This document shows positions 14,657 to 22,800 of a DNA stretch of 28,161 bases, piece by piece. The notes below the pieces were generated by a model. It had not been told where the DNA came from, made no database searches, and saw only the letters and a list, made by a program, of their open reading frames with translations. Where the stretch lies: contig JBEINZ010000011.1 of assembly GCA_040377825.1 (NCBI GenBank), positions 1-28,161 on the forward strand, read 5' to 3'. The DNA is from JBEINZ01 sp040377825. Lineage in GTDB: Bacteria; Pseudomonadota; Alphaproteobacteria; Rhizobiales; Ancalomicrobiaceae. Numbering within the stretch: the first letter of the stretch is position 1; the number at the start of each line of letters is the position of its first letter. Made by a program: the position numbers and the translations under genes.

Positions 14657-15970
14657 GTGTTCTATCATCTCTACGAGCTCAACCACGCTGCGCTCAGTCC
14701 TTTTCGCGCGGCTGCGGATGTGACGCGACTTTACTTTCAAAATCCGCTTAACCCCGTCGCTCACACGACCTATGGGCGTTCAATGGCGGCGGCCTGCGAG
14801 GTGTTCGAGCGCACGACGCGGCGATATGGCAAGCCAGACTTTGGGCTGCAAAGTACGCTGGTCGGCGGAATGCGGGTTGCGGTTAGCGAGCGTGTGGTTT
14901 GGGAACGACCGTTCTGTCGGCTCGTGCATTTCGAAAGATCCATTCCACCCGGCCGGCGCGCCGATCCCAAGATCCTCCTCGTCGCGCCGATGTCCGGTCA
15001 CTACGCGACGCTTTTGCGAGGCACCGTTGAAGCGCTCAGCCAGCGACATGAGGTCTACGTCACGGATTGGGTCGATGCGCGAATGGTCCCCCTGTCGCAC
15101 GGTCGCTTCGATCTCGACGATTACATCGATTATCTGATTTCCATGATGCATGCCCTTGGCGGCGACGCCCATATCATCGCGGTTTGCCAGCCGTCGGTGC
15201 CGGTGCTCGCCGCCGTCTCCGTCATGGAAGAGAACGACGATCCCTATGCGCCGCCTTCGATGGTGCTGATGGGCGGGCCGATCGACACCCGAATCTCGCC
15301 GACCGCCGTCAACGATCTGGCGGCAAAGAAGGATCTCGGCTGGTTCGAGCGCAACGTTATCATGAAGGTTCCTTTCCCTCATGCCGGCTTTATGCGTAGT
15401 GTCTACCCCGGTTTCCTGCAGCTCGGCGGCTTCATGTCGATGAATCTGGATCGACATATGACCGCACATAAAGAATTTTACATGCACTTGATTAAGGGTG
15501 ACGGAGATTCTGCCGAAAAGCACCGCGACTTCTATGACGAATATCTTGCGGTAATGGATCTAACAGCTGAATTTTACCTTCAGACTGTAGACACAGTCTT
15601 TATTCGCCACGCGCTCGCGCGCGGCGAAATGATGCATCGGAATCGACGCGTGAATCCGGGCGCGATCCACAACACCGCGCTGTTAACCGTCGAGGGCGAA
15701 CTTGACGACATCACAGGCATGGGCCAGACGCAGGCCGCGCATAGGCTCTGTACCAATATCCCCGACGATCGAAGAGCCGATTACGTACAACAGGGGGTTG
15801 GCCATTACGGCGTCTTTAATGGCTCGCGCTTCCGGTCGGAAATCGCGCCGCGCATAGCGGACTTTATCCTAACGCATCAGCGCAAAACATCGCGCGCCGA
15901 GCCGACGGTTGGGCCGGTCGAGCCGGTGCCGCAGACGCAAGCCCGCCCTAACATTTCTCTGGTACGTTGA
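14657..15970 (+). CDS. phaZ: Intracellular poly(3-hydroxybutyrate) depolymerase PhaZ
   Basis: A 437-residue protein with the hallmark N-terminus FYHLYELNHAALSPFRAAAD of intracellular PHB depolymerases. The nucleophile is Cys177 in IIAVCQPSVP, replacing Ser of a lipase box, as in Cupriavidus PhaZ. The C-terminal catalytic His is in GVGHYGVFNG, and LLTVEGELDDITG carries the probable catalytic Asp. It cleaves amorphous PHB granules inside the cell to 3-hydroxybutyrate oligomers. The start is GTG at 14657 with AGGGGG about ten bases upstream. The last ~40 residues (EPTVGPVEPVPQTQAR) are a proline-rich tail beyond the usual end. No other PHA gene is in the window. The 262 bases between the permease and this gene hold no recognisable gene or terminator. 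Confidence 0.95.
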   Translation: MFYHLYELNHAALSPFRAAADVTRLYFQNPLNPVAHTTYGRSMAAACEVFERTTRRYGKPDFGLQSTLVGGMRVAVSERVVWERPFCRLVHFERSIPPGRRADPKILLVAPMSGHYATLLRGTVEALSQRHEVYVTDWVDARMVPLSHGRFDLDDYIDYLISMMHALGGDAHIIAVCQPSVPVLAAVSVMEENDDPYAPPSMVLMGGPIDTRISPTAVNDLAAKKDLGWFERNVIMKVPFPHAGFMRSVYPGFLQLGGFMSMNLDRHMTAHKEFYMHLIKGDGDSAEKHRDFYDEYLAVMDLTAEFYLQTVDTVFIRHALARGEMMHRNRRVNPGAIHNTALLTVEGELDDITGMGQTQAAHRLCTNIPDDRRADYVQQGVGHYGVFNGSRFRSEIAPRIADFILTHQRKTSRAEPTVGPVEPVPQTQARPNISLVR

Positions 15971-16213
15971 GCGACGTCCCCACCGTTGCCGGCGGTCGCG
16001 GAGTTTTAGGTGATCATCGACAGCTCTAGTCTTGAAAGAGGCGGAAACGGGGCCCAGATAAGTGTTGTCGATCGCGTTTGCGTTAACACCGTGAATGGTG
16101 GTGAGAAACGTTGAGTGCCCAAACCAAGGTTACTCGACTGCTCTAGGTCCATCAGAAAAAAACGCGCTCGAAGCCTTTAGGGCGCTAACGATTACGCTTA
16201 ATGGAGTGATCTC

Positions 16214-16702
16214 ATGAATCCGAACGCCGCGCTTCGACCGGGTTTCAATCCGGTAACCGTTGGTCTCATGGTCCTCGGCTTTGTCGTTTTTTGGCCGCTC
16301 GGGTTGGGGATGCTTGCCTACATCCTTTGGGGGCATCGCTTCGGTTCGTTCTTCGCCGGCATCAAGGCGGGTTTCGAACGGGCCGTCGGCGATAAGCGGG
16401 TTGCTGGATGGTCCAGCGAGCGTTCGGGCTCATCTGGTCGCGATTTTCGGACGACTCGCGATGCCTGGACTGGCGATACGGGCAACGCGGCGTTCGACGA
16501 CTATCGGAGGGTCGCGCTGGAGCGGCTCGAGGCCGAGCGCCAGCGATTGGAAGACGAGCGGCGTGAATTCGAAAGCTTCATGCAGAACCTGCGCCGCGCC
16601 CGTGATCAGGAGGAGTTCGATCGCTTCATGGGCGAACGCCGCCGCTCCGGTGGGGCAGAGCGTGGTTCCAAGGACACGCGCGACAGCTTCGATCGCGGAT
16701 AA
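16214..16702 (+). CDS. DUF2852 domain-containing membrane protein
   Basis: A 162-residue alphaproteobacterial protein of the DUF2852 family. One membrane segment (about 14-40: VTVGLMVLGFVVFWPLGLGMLAYILWG) is followed by a Ser/Arg-rich linker and a long charged helix with the family signature GNAAFDDYRRVALERLEAERQRLEDERREFESFM and then RRARDQEEFDRFM. The helix has coiled-coil character. Function is unknown. The ATG at 16214 has GGAG upstream. The 243 bases before it (15971-16213) hold no gene that I can identify. It stands alone between phaZ and the metallopeptidase gene. Confidence 0.85.
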   Translation: MNPNAALRPGFNPVTVGLMVLGFVVFWPLGLGMLAYILWGHRFGSFFAGIKAGFERAVGDKRVAGWSSERSGSSGRDFRTTRDAWTGDTGNAAFDDYRRVALERLEAERQRLEDERREFESFMQNLRRARDQEEFDRFMGERRRSGGAERGSKDTRDSFDRG

Positions 16703-16823
16703 TCCGGCAATTTTCAGCGCGCGACTTCCCGAAGTGGAGCCCCTCTCGCAAGATCATGCGGGGGGGGTTGCGATTCGTTTCCTCTCCTTGCGTCAGATTT
16801 CGAACACAGTATCGTTGGAGTGA

Positions 16824-17636
16824 ATGCTTGCGTTCACGCTGTCGGTTCACGCTGGCAGAGCCATCCCTGCGCTGGACTCGTCACCTTTGATCATTCGAGC
16901 CCTCACACGTCGACGCCCGGTCATTCCCGAAGCGCTCGATCTCGATTTGATGGACGGGCGTCGCGTCCGTGTGAACATTCGCAAGGCCCAGCGGGCGCGC
17001 CGCTATACGTTGCGGCTCCTGGCGTCGTCGGACGAGGCAGTGTTGACGCTGCCGGAGTCCGGTCGATGGGCCGAGGCGCTGGCCTTCCTCGAGCGCCACC
17101 GCGGATGGCTTTCCGATCGGTTGGAGCGGCGACCGGAACGGGTCCCGTTCACCCATGGCTCGATTATCCCCTTGCGCGGACTACCACATTTGATTTGCCA
17201 CCGGCCGGATTTGCGCGGAACGGTTTGGATTTCCGCAATCGGGGACATCCCGCAGTTATGCGTGGCAGGCGCATCCGAGCATGTAAGCCGCCGCGTTTGT
17301 GATTTTCTCAAGCGCGAGGCGCGGCGCGATTTGGAACCCGCCGTTGGGCTTCATGCAACGCGGCTTGGCGTAAAGTCAACCGCGATTCGCTTGAAAGATA
17401 CGAAAAGCCGTTGGGGGTCGTGTACATCAAATGGCGTAATTTCTTTTTCGTGGCGTATCGTCATGGCACCTCCTTTTGTTCTTGATTACTTGGTGGCGCA
17501 TGAGGTTTCTCATCTGCGCGAGATGAATCATTCGATTCATTTCTGGCGGACGGTTAAGGAAACCTGTCCGGATATGGCGTTGGGCCGCGCTTGGTTGAAA
17601 GCCAACGGCTCAACACTGCACGCCTACGGTGCGTGA
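16824..17636 (+). CDS. YgjP-like (M48/WLM clan) metallopeptidase domain protein
   Basis: A 270-residue protein of the YgjP/DUF45 family. The zinc site is HEVSH at 226-230 followed by LREMNHSIHFW, the HExxH...NHxxxFW arrangement of this family (the motif Glu is Glu227). Upstream, LKDTKSRWGSCTSNGVISFSWRIVMAP is the conserved substrate-cleft segment. The N-terminal part (RVRVNIRKAQRARRYTLRL; FLERHRGWLSDRL) is also typical. The cellular substrate is not established. The ATG at 16824 gives normal length. It ends about 95 bases before hisB and is often found near his genes in Rhizobiales, though a functional link is not shown. Confidence 0.9.
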   Translation: MLAFTLSVHAGRAIPALDSSPLIIRALTRRRPVIPEALDLDLMDGRRVRVNIRKAQRARRYTLRLLASSDEAVLTLPESGRWAEALAFLERHRGWLSDRLERRPERVPFTHGSIIPLRGLPHLICHRPDLRGTVWISAIGDIPQLCVAGASEHVSRRVCDFLKREARRDLEPAVGLHATRLGVKSTAIRLKDTKSRWGSCTSNGVISFSWRIVMAPPFVLDYLVAHEVSHLREMNHSIHFWRTVKETCPDMALGRAWLKANGSTLHAYGA

Positions 17637-17730
17637 TAGGTTCGGGAAATCTATTTCTAAGCCGTGTGCCCCCTGTTATGACCCTATCCACAATGCAGGT
17701 GGGGCCCAAAAGACGGCTAAGGGGATCAGA

Positions 17731-18324
17731 ATGCGGAAGGCTGCGGTTCGCCGGACGACCAAGGAGACCGACATATCGGTGAGCGTCGATCTTGATGGAG
17801 CAGGGACGGCGGACGTTGCGACCGGCATCGGCTTTTTCGATCACATGCTCAATCAGATCGCGCGCCATGGGATGATTGACTTGGTTGTACGGGCCGACGG
17901 AGATCTGCATATCGACATGCATCACATAGTCGAGGATGTAGGCATCGCGCTCGGCCAAGCGGTCCGGCAGGCTATGGGCGACTTGAAGGGCATCACCCGC
18001 TACGCCGACGTGCACTTGCCCATGGACGAGGCGCTAACCCGTTGCGCCATCGACATTTCCGGCCGACCATACCTTGTCTTCCAGGCGACATTCGGTCGCC
18101 CGAAGATCGGCGAATTCGACACCGAACTGGTCGAGGAGTGGTTCCGGGCCTTCGCGATGAATGCAGGCATCACAGTGCATTTAGCGAATTTATACGGATC
18201 GAACAATCATCATATCGCGGAGTCTTGTTTCAAGGCCCTGGCTCGCGCGCTTCGCGCGGCGGTGGCCATCGATCTGCGGCGGTCCGACGCCGTTCCTTCC
18301 ACGAAAGGAAGCCTTGGAGGCTGA
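17731..18324 (+). CDS. hisB: Imidazoleglycerol-phosphate dehydratase
   Basis: A 197-residue monofunctional HisB, which dehydrates imidazole glycerol phosphate to imidazole acetol phosphate using manganese. Metal-binding motifs are DHMLNQIARHG, DMHHIVEDVGIALG, EEWFRAFAMNAG and SNNHHIAESCFKALARAL. The start at 17731 (MRKAAVRRTTKETDI) is chosen from family alignment and the AAGGGG site upstream; the open frame extends back but that part is not conserved. It begins the histidine gene run, followed after only two bases by the DUF2628 gene. A promoter probably lies in 17637-17730. Confidence 0.97.
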   Translation: MRKAAVRRTTKETDISVSVDLDGAGTADVATGIGFFDHMLNQIARHGMIDLVVRADGDLHIDMHHIVEDVGIALGQAVRQAMGDLKGITRYADVHLPMDEALTRCAIDISGRPYLVFQATFGRPKIGEFDTELVEEWFRAFAMNAGITVHLANLYGSNNHHIAESCFKALARALRAAVAIDLRRSDAVPSTKGSLGG

Positions 18325-18326
18325 CC

Positions 18327-18821
18327 ATGCAGATTTGGACGGTCTATCTGCCGCCGGATGCCCATGATGCCGTTGGGGCGGCGGAAAACATGGTGCTGAT
18401 CAAGGAGGGCTTTTGCTGGCCAGCCTTGATTTTCGGGCCTTTTTGGGCGATTTGGCACCGGTTTTGGCTGGTTTTGCTGGCTTTGGTCGTGGTTATCGTG
18501 TCGATCGAGGCAGTGGGATTGTTTGCCGGCGATACGGCCAGCGCGATGCTTTCGACCTTGGCGTGGATCGGGTTCGCATTCGTTGCTAACGATGCAAGGC
18601 GCTGGACGCTGGAGCGGCGGGGCTGGCGCTTCGCGCGGGTCGTCGCTGGCGGCCGGCAGGCGGACGCGGAACGCAACTCTCTGGAATTTATAAACTATCT
18701 CCCGCCGCCCGCACCCACCGCGCCGCCGTCCCGGAGCAGCACGACCCGCTACTCGGCCGCAAGTCAGGCCGCGCTTCCCGGCGTCATCGGCTATGATATC
18801 GCGCCGCGAGCGGCGTTATGA
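18327..18821 (+). CDS. DUF2628 domain-containing membrane protein
   Basis: A 164-residue protein of the DUF2628 family. After the N-terminal MQIWTVYLPPD come LIKEGFCWPALIFGPFWAIWH, the family signature, and two membrane helices (about 40-66 and 68-88), then a basic segment (ARRWTLERRGWRFARVV) and a Pro/Ser-rich C-terminus ending in a short ordered piece GVIGYDIAPRAAL. It lies between hisB (two-base gap) and hisH (ATGA overlap of four bases), so it must be co-translated with the his genes. The arrangement is known in Rhizobiales, but no role in histidine synthesis has been shown to my knowledge. Membrane topology is predicted by eye. Confidence 0.88.
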   Translation: MQIWTVYLPPDAHDAVGAAENMVLIKEGFCWPALIFGPFWAIWHRFWLVLLALVVVIVSIEAVGLFAGDTASAMLSTLAWIGFAFVANDARRWTLERRGWRFARVVAGGRQADAERNSLEFINYLPPPAPTAPPSRSSTTRYSAASQAALPGVIGYDIAPRAAL

Positions 18822-19468
18822 CTGTCGCGCTGATCGACTACGGGGCGGGCAATCTGCGCTCCGCCGAGAAAGGCCTCGAGCGGATGGCGGGCGAGGTCGG
18901 CTGCTCGCAAACCATTGTTTTAACGAGGGATCCGGACGTCGTGGCGCGGGCGGACCGGATCGTTCTGCCCGGCGATGGCGCCTTCCCGTTCTGCCGGCGC
19001 GGTGTGGCGGCAATCCCCGGCATGGACGAGGCCCTGGACGAGGCGGTAATCCGGCGCGGCCAACCGTTTCTGGGCATCTGCGTTGGTATGCAGCTTCTTG
19101 CAACACGAGGCATCGAGCATGAAATCATTGACGGATTCGGTTGGATCCCCGGCGAGGTCGGGCCGATCGAGCCGTCGGATCCCAGACTCAAGATCCCGCA
19201 TATGGGCTGGAATACGATGACGCTCGCCCGTCCGCATCCGGTGCTCGACGGCATCCGCCTCGGGCCGGACGGGCTCCATGCGTATTTCTTGCATGCGTTC
19301 GCGTTCTCGGTCTCGGAACCGACGGATCTGATCGCCACCGCCGACCATGGCGGGCCGGTCACGGCGATCGTCGGGCGCGATACCATCATCGGGACGCAGT
19401 TCCATCCGGAAAAAAGTCAGGGTCTCGGCCTGCGCCTCCTGGCCAATTTCCTGACATGGTCGCCTTAA
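18818..19468 (+). CDS. hisH: Imidazole glycerol phosphate synthase, glutaminase subunit
   Basis: A 216-residue class-I glutamine amidotransferase. The triad is Cys88 in FLGICVGMQLL, His196 and Glu198 in TQFHPEKSQ. The N-terminal IDYGAGNLRSAEKGLER is the HisH signature. It hydrolyses glutamine and channels ammonia to HisF, which joins it to PRFAR to make IGP and AICAR. The ATG overlaps the stop of the DUF2628 gene. It is separated from hisF here by hisA, a common alphaproteobacterial order. Confidence 0.97.
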   Translation: MTVALIDYGAGNLRSAEKGLERMAGEVGCSQTIVLTRDPDVVARADRIVLPGDGAFPFCRRGVAAIPGMDEALDEAVIRRGQPFLGICVGMQLLATRGIEHEIIDGFGWIPGEVGPIEPSDPRLKIPHMGWNTMTLARPHPVLDGIRLGPDGLHAYFLHAFAFSVSEPTDLIATADHGGPVTAIVGRDTIIGTQFHPEKSQGLGLRLLANFLTWSP

Positions 19469-19473
19469 GCAAC

Positions 19474-19548
19474 GTTTCCCTTGAAAGCATCGGTGTTACC
19501 GTAAATTGTACCGTTGTTTCCCTTTTCGTTGCACTTGCCGTTTCCCTT
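19474..19548 (+). repeat. Three GTTTCCCTT direct repeats upstream of hisA
   Basis: GTTTCCCTT occurs at 19474-19482, 19516-19524 and 19540-19548, spaced 42 and 24 bases apart, in a 100-base gap that interrupts an otherwise tightly packed operon. The second copy is followed by CGTTGCA (19527-19533), as in the SDR leader at 6084-6100. This may be a promoter or operator giving hisA and the genes after it separate control. Confidence 0.5.
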
Positions 19549-19568
19549 CCCTTGACGTCTGGCTAACC

Positions 19569-20303
19569 ATGATCTTATTCCCAGCTATCGATCTGAAGGA
19601 CGGCCGCTGCGTTCGCCTCAAGCACGGCGAAATGGCGGCGGCAACTGTATACAATGATGACCCCGCCGATCAGGCGGGTCGCTTTTTCATGCTTGGGTTT
19701 GAATGGCTGCATGTCGTCGATCTCAACGGCGCGTTCCAGGGCCGGTCAGTCAACGGCGCTGCGGTCGAGGCCATCCTGGCTTCGACGACGATGAAGGTCC
19801 AGCTCGGCGGCGGCATTCGGGACCTTGCGGCGATCGAGGCTTGGCTCACCAAGGGTATCAAGAGAGTTATCCTCGGGACGGTCGCGGTGCGCGATCCTCG
19901 GCTCGTTCGCGAGGCCTGCCGGCTCCATCAGGGCCGGATCGTGGTCGGCATCGACGCGCGCGCCGGCAAGGTGGCGGTGGAAGGCTGGGCGGAAGTGTCG
20001 GAACTGACGTCGATCGACCTCGCCCGCCGGTTCGAGGATGCCGGCGTCGCCGCGATCGTCTACACCGACATCGATCGGGACGGCGTCTTGAAGGGCATCA
20101 ATGTCGAGGCGACGCTGGCGCTCGCCGACGCGGTGTCGATCCCTGTGATCGCTTCCGGCGGCCTTGCCTCAATTGGCGATGTGGAGCGCCTGTTGCGGCC
20201 GGACTGCGCGAAACTGGAGGGCGCGATATCCGGCCGGGCGCTTTATGACGGCAGCCTCGATGCCCGCGCCGCGCTGGATCTGATCCGGGCCCACGGGCAT
20301 TAG
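19569..20303 (+). CDS. hisA: ProFAR isomerase (1-(5-phosphoribosyl)-5-[(phosphoribosylamino)methylideneamino]imidazole-4-carboxamide isomerase)
   Basis: A 244-residue (beta/alpha)8 barrel. It opens MILFPAIDLKDGRCVRLKHG, giving the first catalytic Asp in AIDLKDG; the second is in YTDIDRDGVLKG. Phosphate-binding loops are LGGGIRDL and ASGGLASIGD. It performs the Amadori-type isomerisation of ProFAR to PRFAR, the substrate of HisF. The start at 19569 follows family alignment; ribosome site weak. It is set off from hisH by a 100-base gap with three GTTTCCCTT repeats. Confidence 0.96.
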   Translation: MILFPAIDLKDGRCVRLKHGEMAAATVYNDDPADQAGRFFMLGFEWLHVVDLNGAFQGRSVNGAAVEAILASTTMKVQLGGGIRDLAAIEAWLTKGIKRVILGTVAVRDPRLVREACRLHQGRIVVGIDARAGKVAVEGWAEVSELTSIDLARRFEDAGVAAIVYTDIDRDGVLKGINVEATLALADAVSIPVIASGGLASIGDVERLLRPDCAKLEGAISGRALYDGSLDARAALDLIRAHGH

Positions 20304-20351
20304 TCGAAACTAATCCCCGGCATCATCATCTCGGGCATGATGCGGTTTCGA
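20304..20351 (+). promoter_or_regulatory. Hairpin between hisA and hisF abutting the hisF ribosome site
   Basis: TCGAAAC (20304-20310) can pair with GTTTCGA (20345-20351), and GCATCAT (20320-20326) with ATGATGC (20337-20343), giving a two-part stem with a 9-base bulge on the left side and a 10-base loop. It starts right after the hisA stop and ends one base before the GGAG preceding the ATG at 20365. There is no U-tract, so it is less like a terminator than a stabilising or translation-controlling element. Confidence 0.55.
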
Positions 20352-20364
20352 CGGAGATCGTGCC

Positions 20365-21183
20365 ATGTTAGAATCCAGTTCCATCCGAAAACAACCGGCC
20401 GACATCATGCTGAAATCCCGCGTCATCCCCTGTCTTGACGTCAAGGACGGGCGGGTCGTCAAGGGCGTCAATTTCGTCGATCTGCGCGATGCCGGCGATC
20501 CGGTGGAGGCGGCGGAGGCCTATGACGCGGCCGGCGCGGACGAGCTTTGCTTTCTCGACATCACGGCAACCCAGGAAAATCGCGGCATCATCCTGGACGT
20601 CGTCCGGCGCACCGCCGAAGTCTGCTTCATGCCGGTCACCGTCGGCGGCGGCATCCGGACGCTGGACGACATTCGCAACCTAATGGCGGCGGGCGCCGAC
20701 AAGGTTTCGATCAATTCGGCGGCGGTCAAGGATCGCGGCTTCGTGGCCGATGCGGTTCGTCAGGTCGGCGGGCAGTCGGTGGTCGTGGCGATCGACGCCA
20801 AGCGGGTATCCGGACCCGACGATGCGCCGAAATGGGAGGTTTTCACCCATGGCGGGCGCCAGCGCACGGGCCTCGACGCGCTCGGCTATGCTCGCGACGT
20901 GGTCGCGCTCGGCGCCGGCGAACTGCTGTTGACCTCAATGGACCGCGACGGCACGAAGGCTGGCTTCGATCTGGAATTGACCCGCGCTGTGAGCGATGCG
21001 GTCTCGGTCCCGGTTATCGCGTCGGGCGGCGTCGGAACGCTGGAGCATATGGTGGAAGGTATCCGCGACGGCGGCGCGAGCGCCGTGCTCGCGGCTTCCA
21101 TCTTCCATTTCGGAACTTTCACGATCCGCGAGGCCAAGCTTCACATGCTGGCCGCCGGCATTCCGGTTCGACTCGACTCCTGA
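20365..21183 (+). CDS. hisF: Imidazole glycerol phosphate synthase, cyclase subunit
   Basis: A (beta/alpha)8 barrel enzyme. The catalytic Asp residues are in IPCLDVKDGRVVKG and VVAIDAKRVSG; glycine-rich phosphate loops are VGGGIRTL and ASGGVGTLEHM. With HisH it converts PRFAR and ammonia to IGP and AICAR. Two starts are possible: ATG 20365 has a well-placed GGAG upstream but adds 14 unconserved residues, while ATG 20407 (MLKSRVIPCLDV) matches the family end but has no ribosome site. I use 20365 because of the site; the core protein of 258 residues is the same. Confidence 0.95.
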   Translation: MLESSSIRKQPADIMLKSRVIPCLDVKDGRVVKGVNFVDLRDAGDPVEAAEAYDAAGADELCFLDITATQENRGIILDVVRRTAEVCFMPVTVGGGIRTLDDIRNLMAAGADKVSINSAAVKDRGFVADAVRQVGGQSVVVAIDAKRVSGPDDAPKWEVFTHGGRQRTGLDALGYARDVVALGAGELLLTSMDRDGTKAGFDLELTRAVSDAVSVPVIASGGVGTLEHMVEGIRDGGASAVLAASIFHFGTFTIREAKLHMLAAGIPVRLDS

Positions 21184-21243
21184 TCCCGCTTTCCCCTATA
21201 CCCTGCGACCCAATGCGGTCACCCAAGACGCGGGCTTATCCGA

Positions 21244-21567
21244 ATGTCCGACTTCACCTTGGCCGATCTAGAGACGATAATCGCGCGTCGCGCGACGTCC
21301 GACGACGCCGGGTCGTATACGCGCAAGTTGGTGATGGCCGGCATGGCGCGATGCGCCAAGAAGCTTGGCGAGGAAGCGGTGGAGACCGCCCTGGCCGCGG
21401 TTTCCGGCGATCGGGCGGCGCTGAAGTCGGAGGCGGCGGACCTTCTCTACCATCTCATCGTTGTCCTTCACGTCGGCGGAATTCCGCTTTCGGACGTTCA
21501 AGCCGAGCTTGAGGCCCGCACGGCGCTGACGGGCTTGGAAGAGAAGGCATCCCGATCCGGCGAATAA
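21244..21567 (+). CDS. hisE: Phosphoribosyl-ATP pyrophosphatase
   Basis: A 107-residue all-helical MazG-like protein. The family motifs are SYTRKLVMAGMARCAKKLGEEAVETALAA, with the Glu pair that binds magnesium, and KSEAADLLYHLIVVLHVGGI. It hydrolyses phosphoribosyl-ATP to phosphoribosyl-AMP, the second step of histidine synthesis. HisI is not fused to it and not present in the window, nor are hisG, hisC and hisD. It follows hisF by 60 bases and precedes coaA by 45. Confidence 0.95.
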   Translation: MSDFTLADLETIIARRATSDDAGSYTRKLVMAGMARCAKKLGEEAVETALAAVSGDRAALKSEAADLLYHLIVVLHVGGIPLSDVQAELEARTALTGLEEKASRSGE

Positions 21568-21612
21568 TCGGAAGACGACCATAAAACGGCGGAACTCAGG
21601 GGAGCCTCGGGC

Positions 21613-22644
21613 TTGGACCAATCTTCGATGAAGCGACGCGCCGCTCTCAAGGCGACGAAAAGCGCGCCATCGAGCGCGCTGACCTCCTTGGCGCGCGAGC
21701 GCGCACACACGGATCTCTCCCCCTACAACACGTTTACCCGGGCGGAATGGTCGGGTCTCAGGGCCGATACGCCGCTGACGCTGACCGAGGACGATCTAAC
21801 CCGTTTGCGCAGCTTGAACGATCCGATCTCGCTCGACGAGGTCGTCGACATCTATCTGCCGCTGTCTCGGCTGCTATCGCTTTATGTGGAGGCCACCCAG
21901 GGCCTGTTTCGCGGCACGAGCCAGTTTCTCGGCACGAACGGGGCCAAAGTGCCGTTCGTCATCGGCCTCGCCGGGTCGGTGGCGGTTGGCAAGTCGACCA
22001 CGGCGCGCATTCTGAAGGCACTCCTGTCGCGCTGGTCGTCGAGCCCGAAGGTCGATCTCGTCACGACCGACGGCTTTCTCTATCCGAATGCCGTGCTGGA
22101 ACGCGAAGGCCTGATGCGGCGAAAGGGCTTTCCCGAAAGCTACGACATCGGCGCGCTGCTCGCCTTCCTCGCGGCGATCAAGGCCGGCAAGGGCACCGTG
22201 CGGGCGCCGGTCTATTCGCATCTCGTCTATGACGTGGTTCCCGGCGAGACCGTCACCATCGACCAGCCGGACATCCTGATTCTCGAAGGCCTCAACGTCC
22301 TGCAGACAACGCGGCTGCCGCGCGACGGCAATGCCGTGCCGTTCGTATCGGACTTTTTCGATTTCTCGATCTATCTCGATGCCGACGAAGACCTTCTGCG
22401 TCAATGGTATGTCGATCGCTTCATGAGCCTTCGGCAAACCGCATTCCGCAATCCGCAGAGCTATTTCCACCGCTATGCCCAGATCGATCAGGCGAAAGCC
22501 GACGCGATCGCCGAAGATCTGTGGACCAATATCAACCTCGTCAATCTGCGCGAGACCATTTTCCCAACGCGGCCGCGCGCCGACCTGATCTTGGAAAAAG
22601 GCAGAAGCCACCGCATCGAAACGGTCCGGCTTCGGAAGCTGTGA
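21613..22644 (+). CDS. coaA: Pantothenate kinase, type I
   Basis: A P-loop kinase of 343 residues. The Walker A motif GLAGSVAVGKSTT is at about 118-130. TTDGFLYPNAVLEREGLMRRKGFPESYD and PVYSHLVYDVV, then ILEGLNVLQ and FRNPQSYFHRYA, are the standard CoaA signatures. It phosphorylates pantothenate, the committing step of CoA synthesis, and is normally inhibited by CoA. The start is TTG at 21613 with AGGGGAG about eight bases upstream; an ATG at 21628 is the alternative. The first ~30 residues (basic, Ala/Ser-rich) extend beyond the E. coli protein. It ends the his run, as in many Rhizobiales. Confidence 0.96.
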   Translation: MDQSSMKRRAALKATKSAPSSALTSLARERAHTDLSPYNTFTRAEWSGLRADTPLTLTEDDLTRLRSLNDPISLDEVVDIYLPLSRLLSLYVEATQGLFRGTSQFLGTNGAKVPFVIGLAGSVAVGKSTTARILKALLSRWSSSPKVDLVTTDGFLYPNAVLEREGLMRRKGFPESYDIGALLAFLAAIKAGKGTVRAPVYSHLVYDVVPGETVTIDQPDILILEGLNVLQTTRLPRDGNAVPFVSDFFDFSIYLDADEDLLRQWYVDRFMSLRQTAFRNPQSYFHRYAQIDQAKADAIAEDLWTNINLVNLRETIFPTRPRADLILEKGRSHRIETVRLRKL

Positions 22645-22800
22645 GGCGGGAGGGGTGGCGCGCGGGGTGTGAGCTCGTTCACCGAACTGTCATGACCCTC
22701 AGGGCAAGTGTCCGGCGGCCGATCGAATCATCACCCTTGTCGTGCGTACCGCAGACTTGAGCGCTGACTTTAATCGGCAGTCTCCAGTCCCGAGGAAACG

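Noticed and set aside
16150..16195. A minus-strand terminator with a TTTTTT run between phaZ and the DUF2852 gene
   Set aside because: Only about four base pairs form before the T-run and no minus-strand gene or RNA is seen upstream of it.
22687..22704. A complete Pho box before the DUF1045-phnM pair
   Set aside because: CTGTCAT is present once, but the second half (CTCAGGG) does not match; only a half-site can be claimed.
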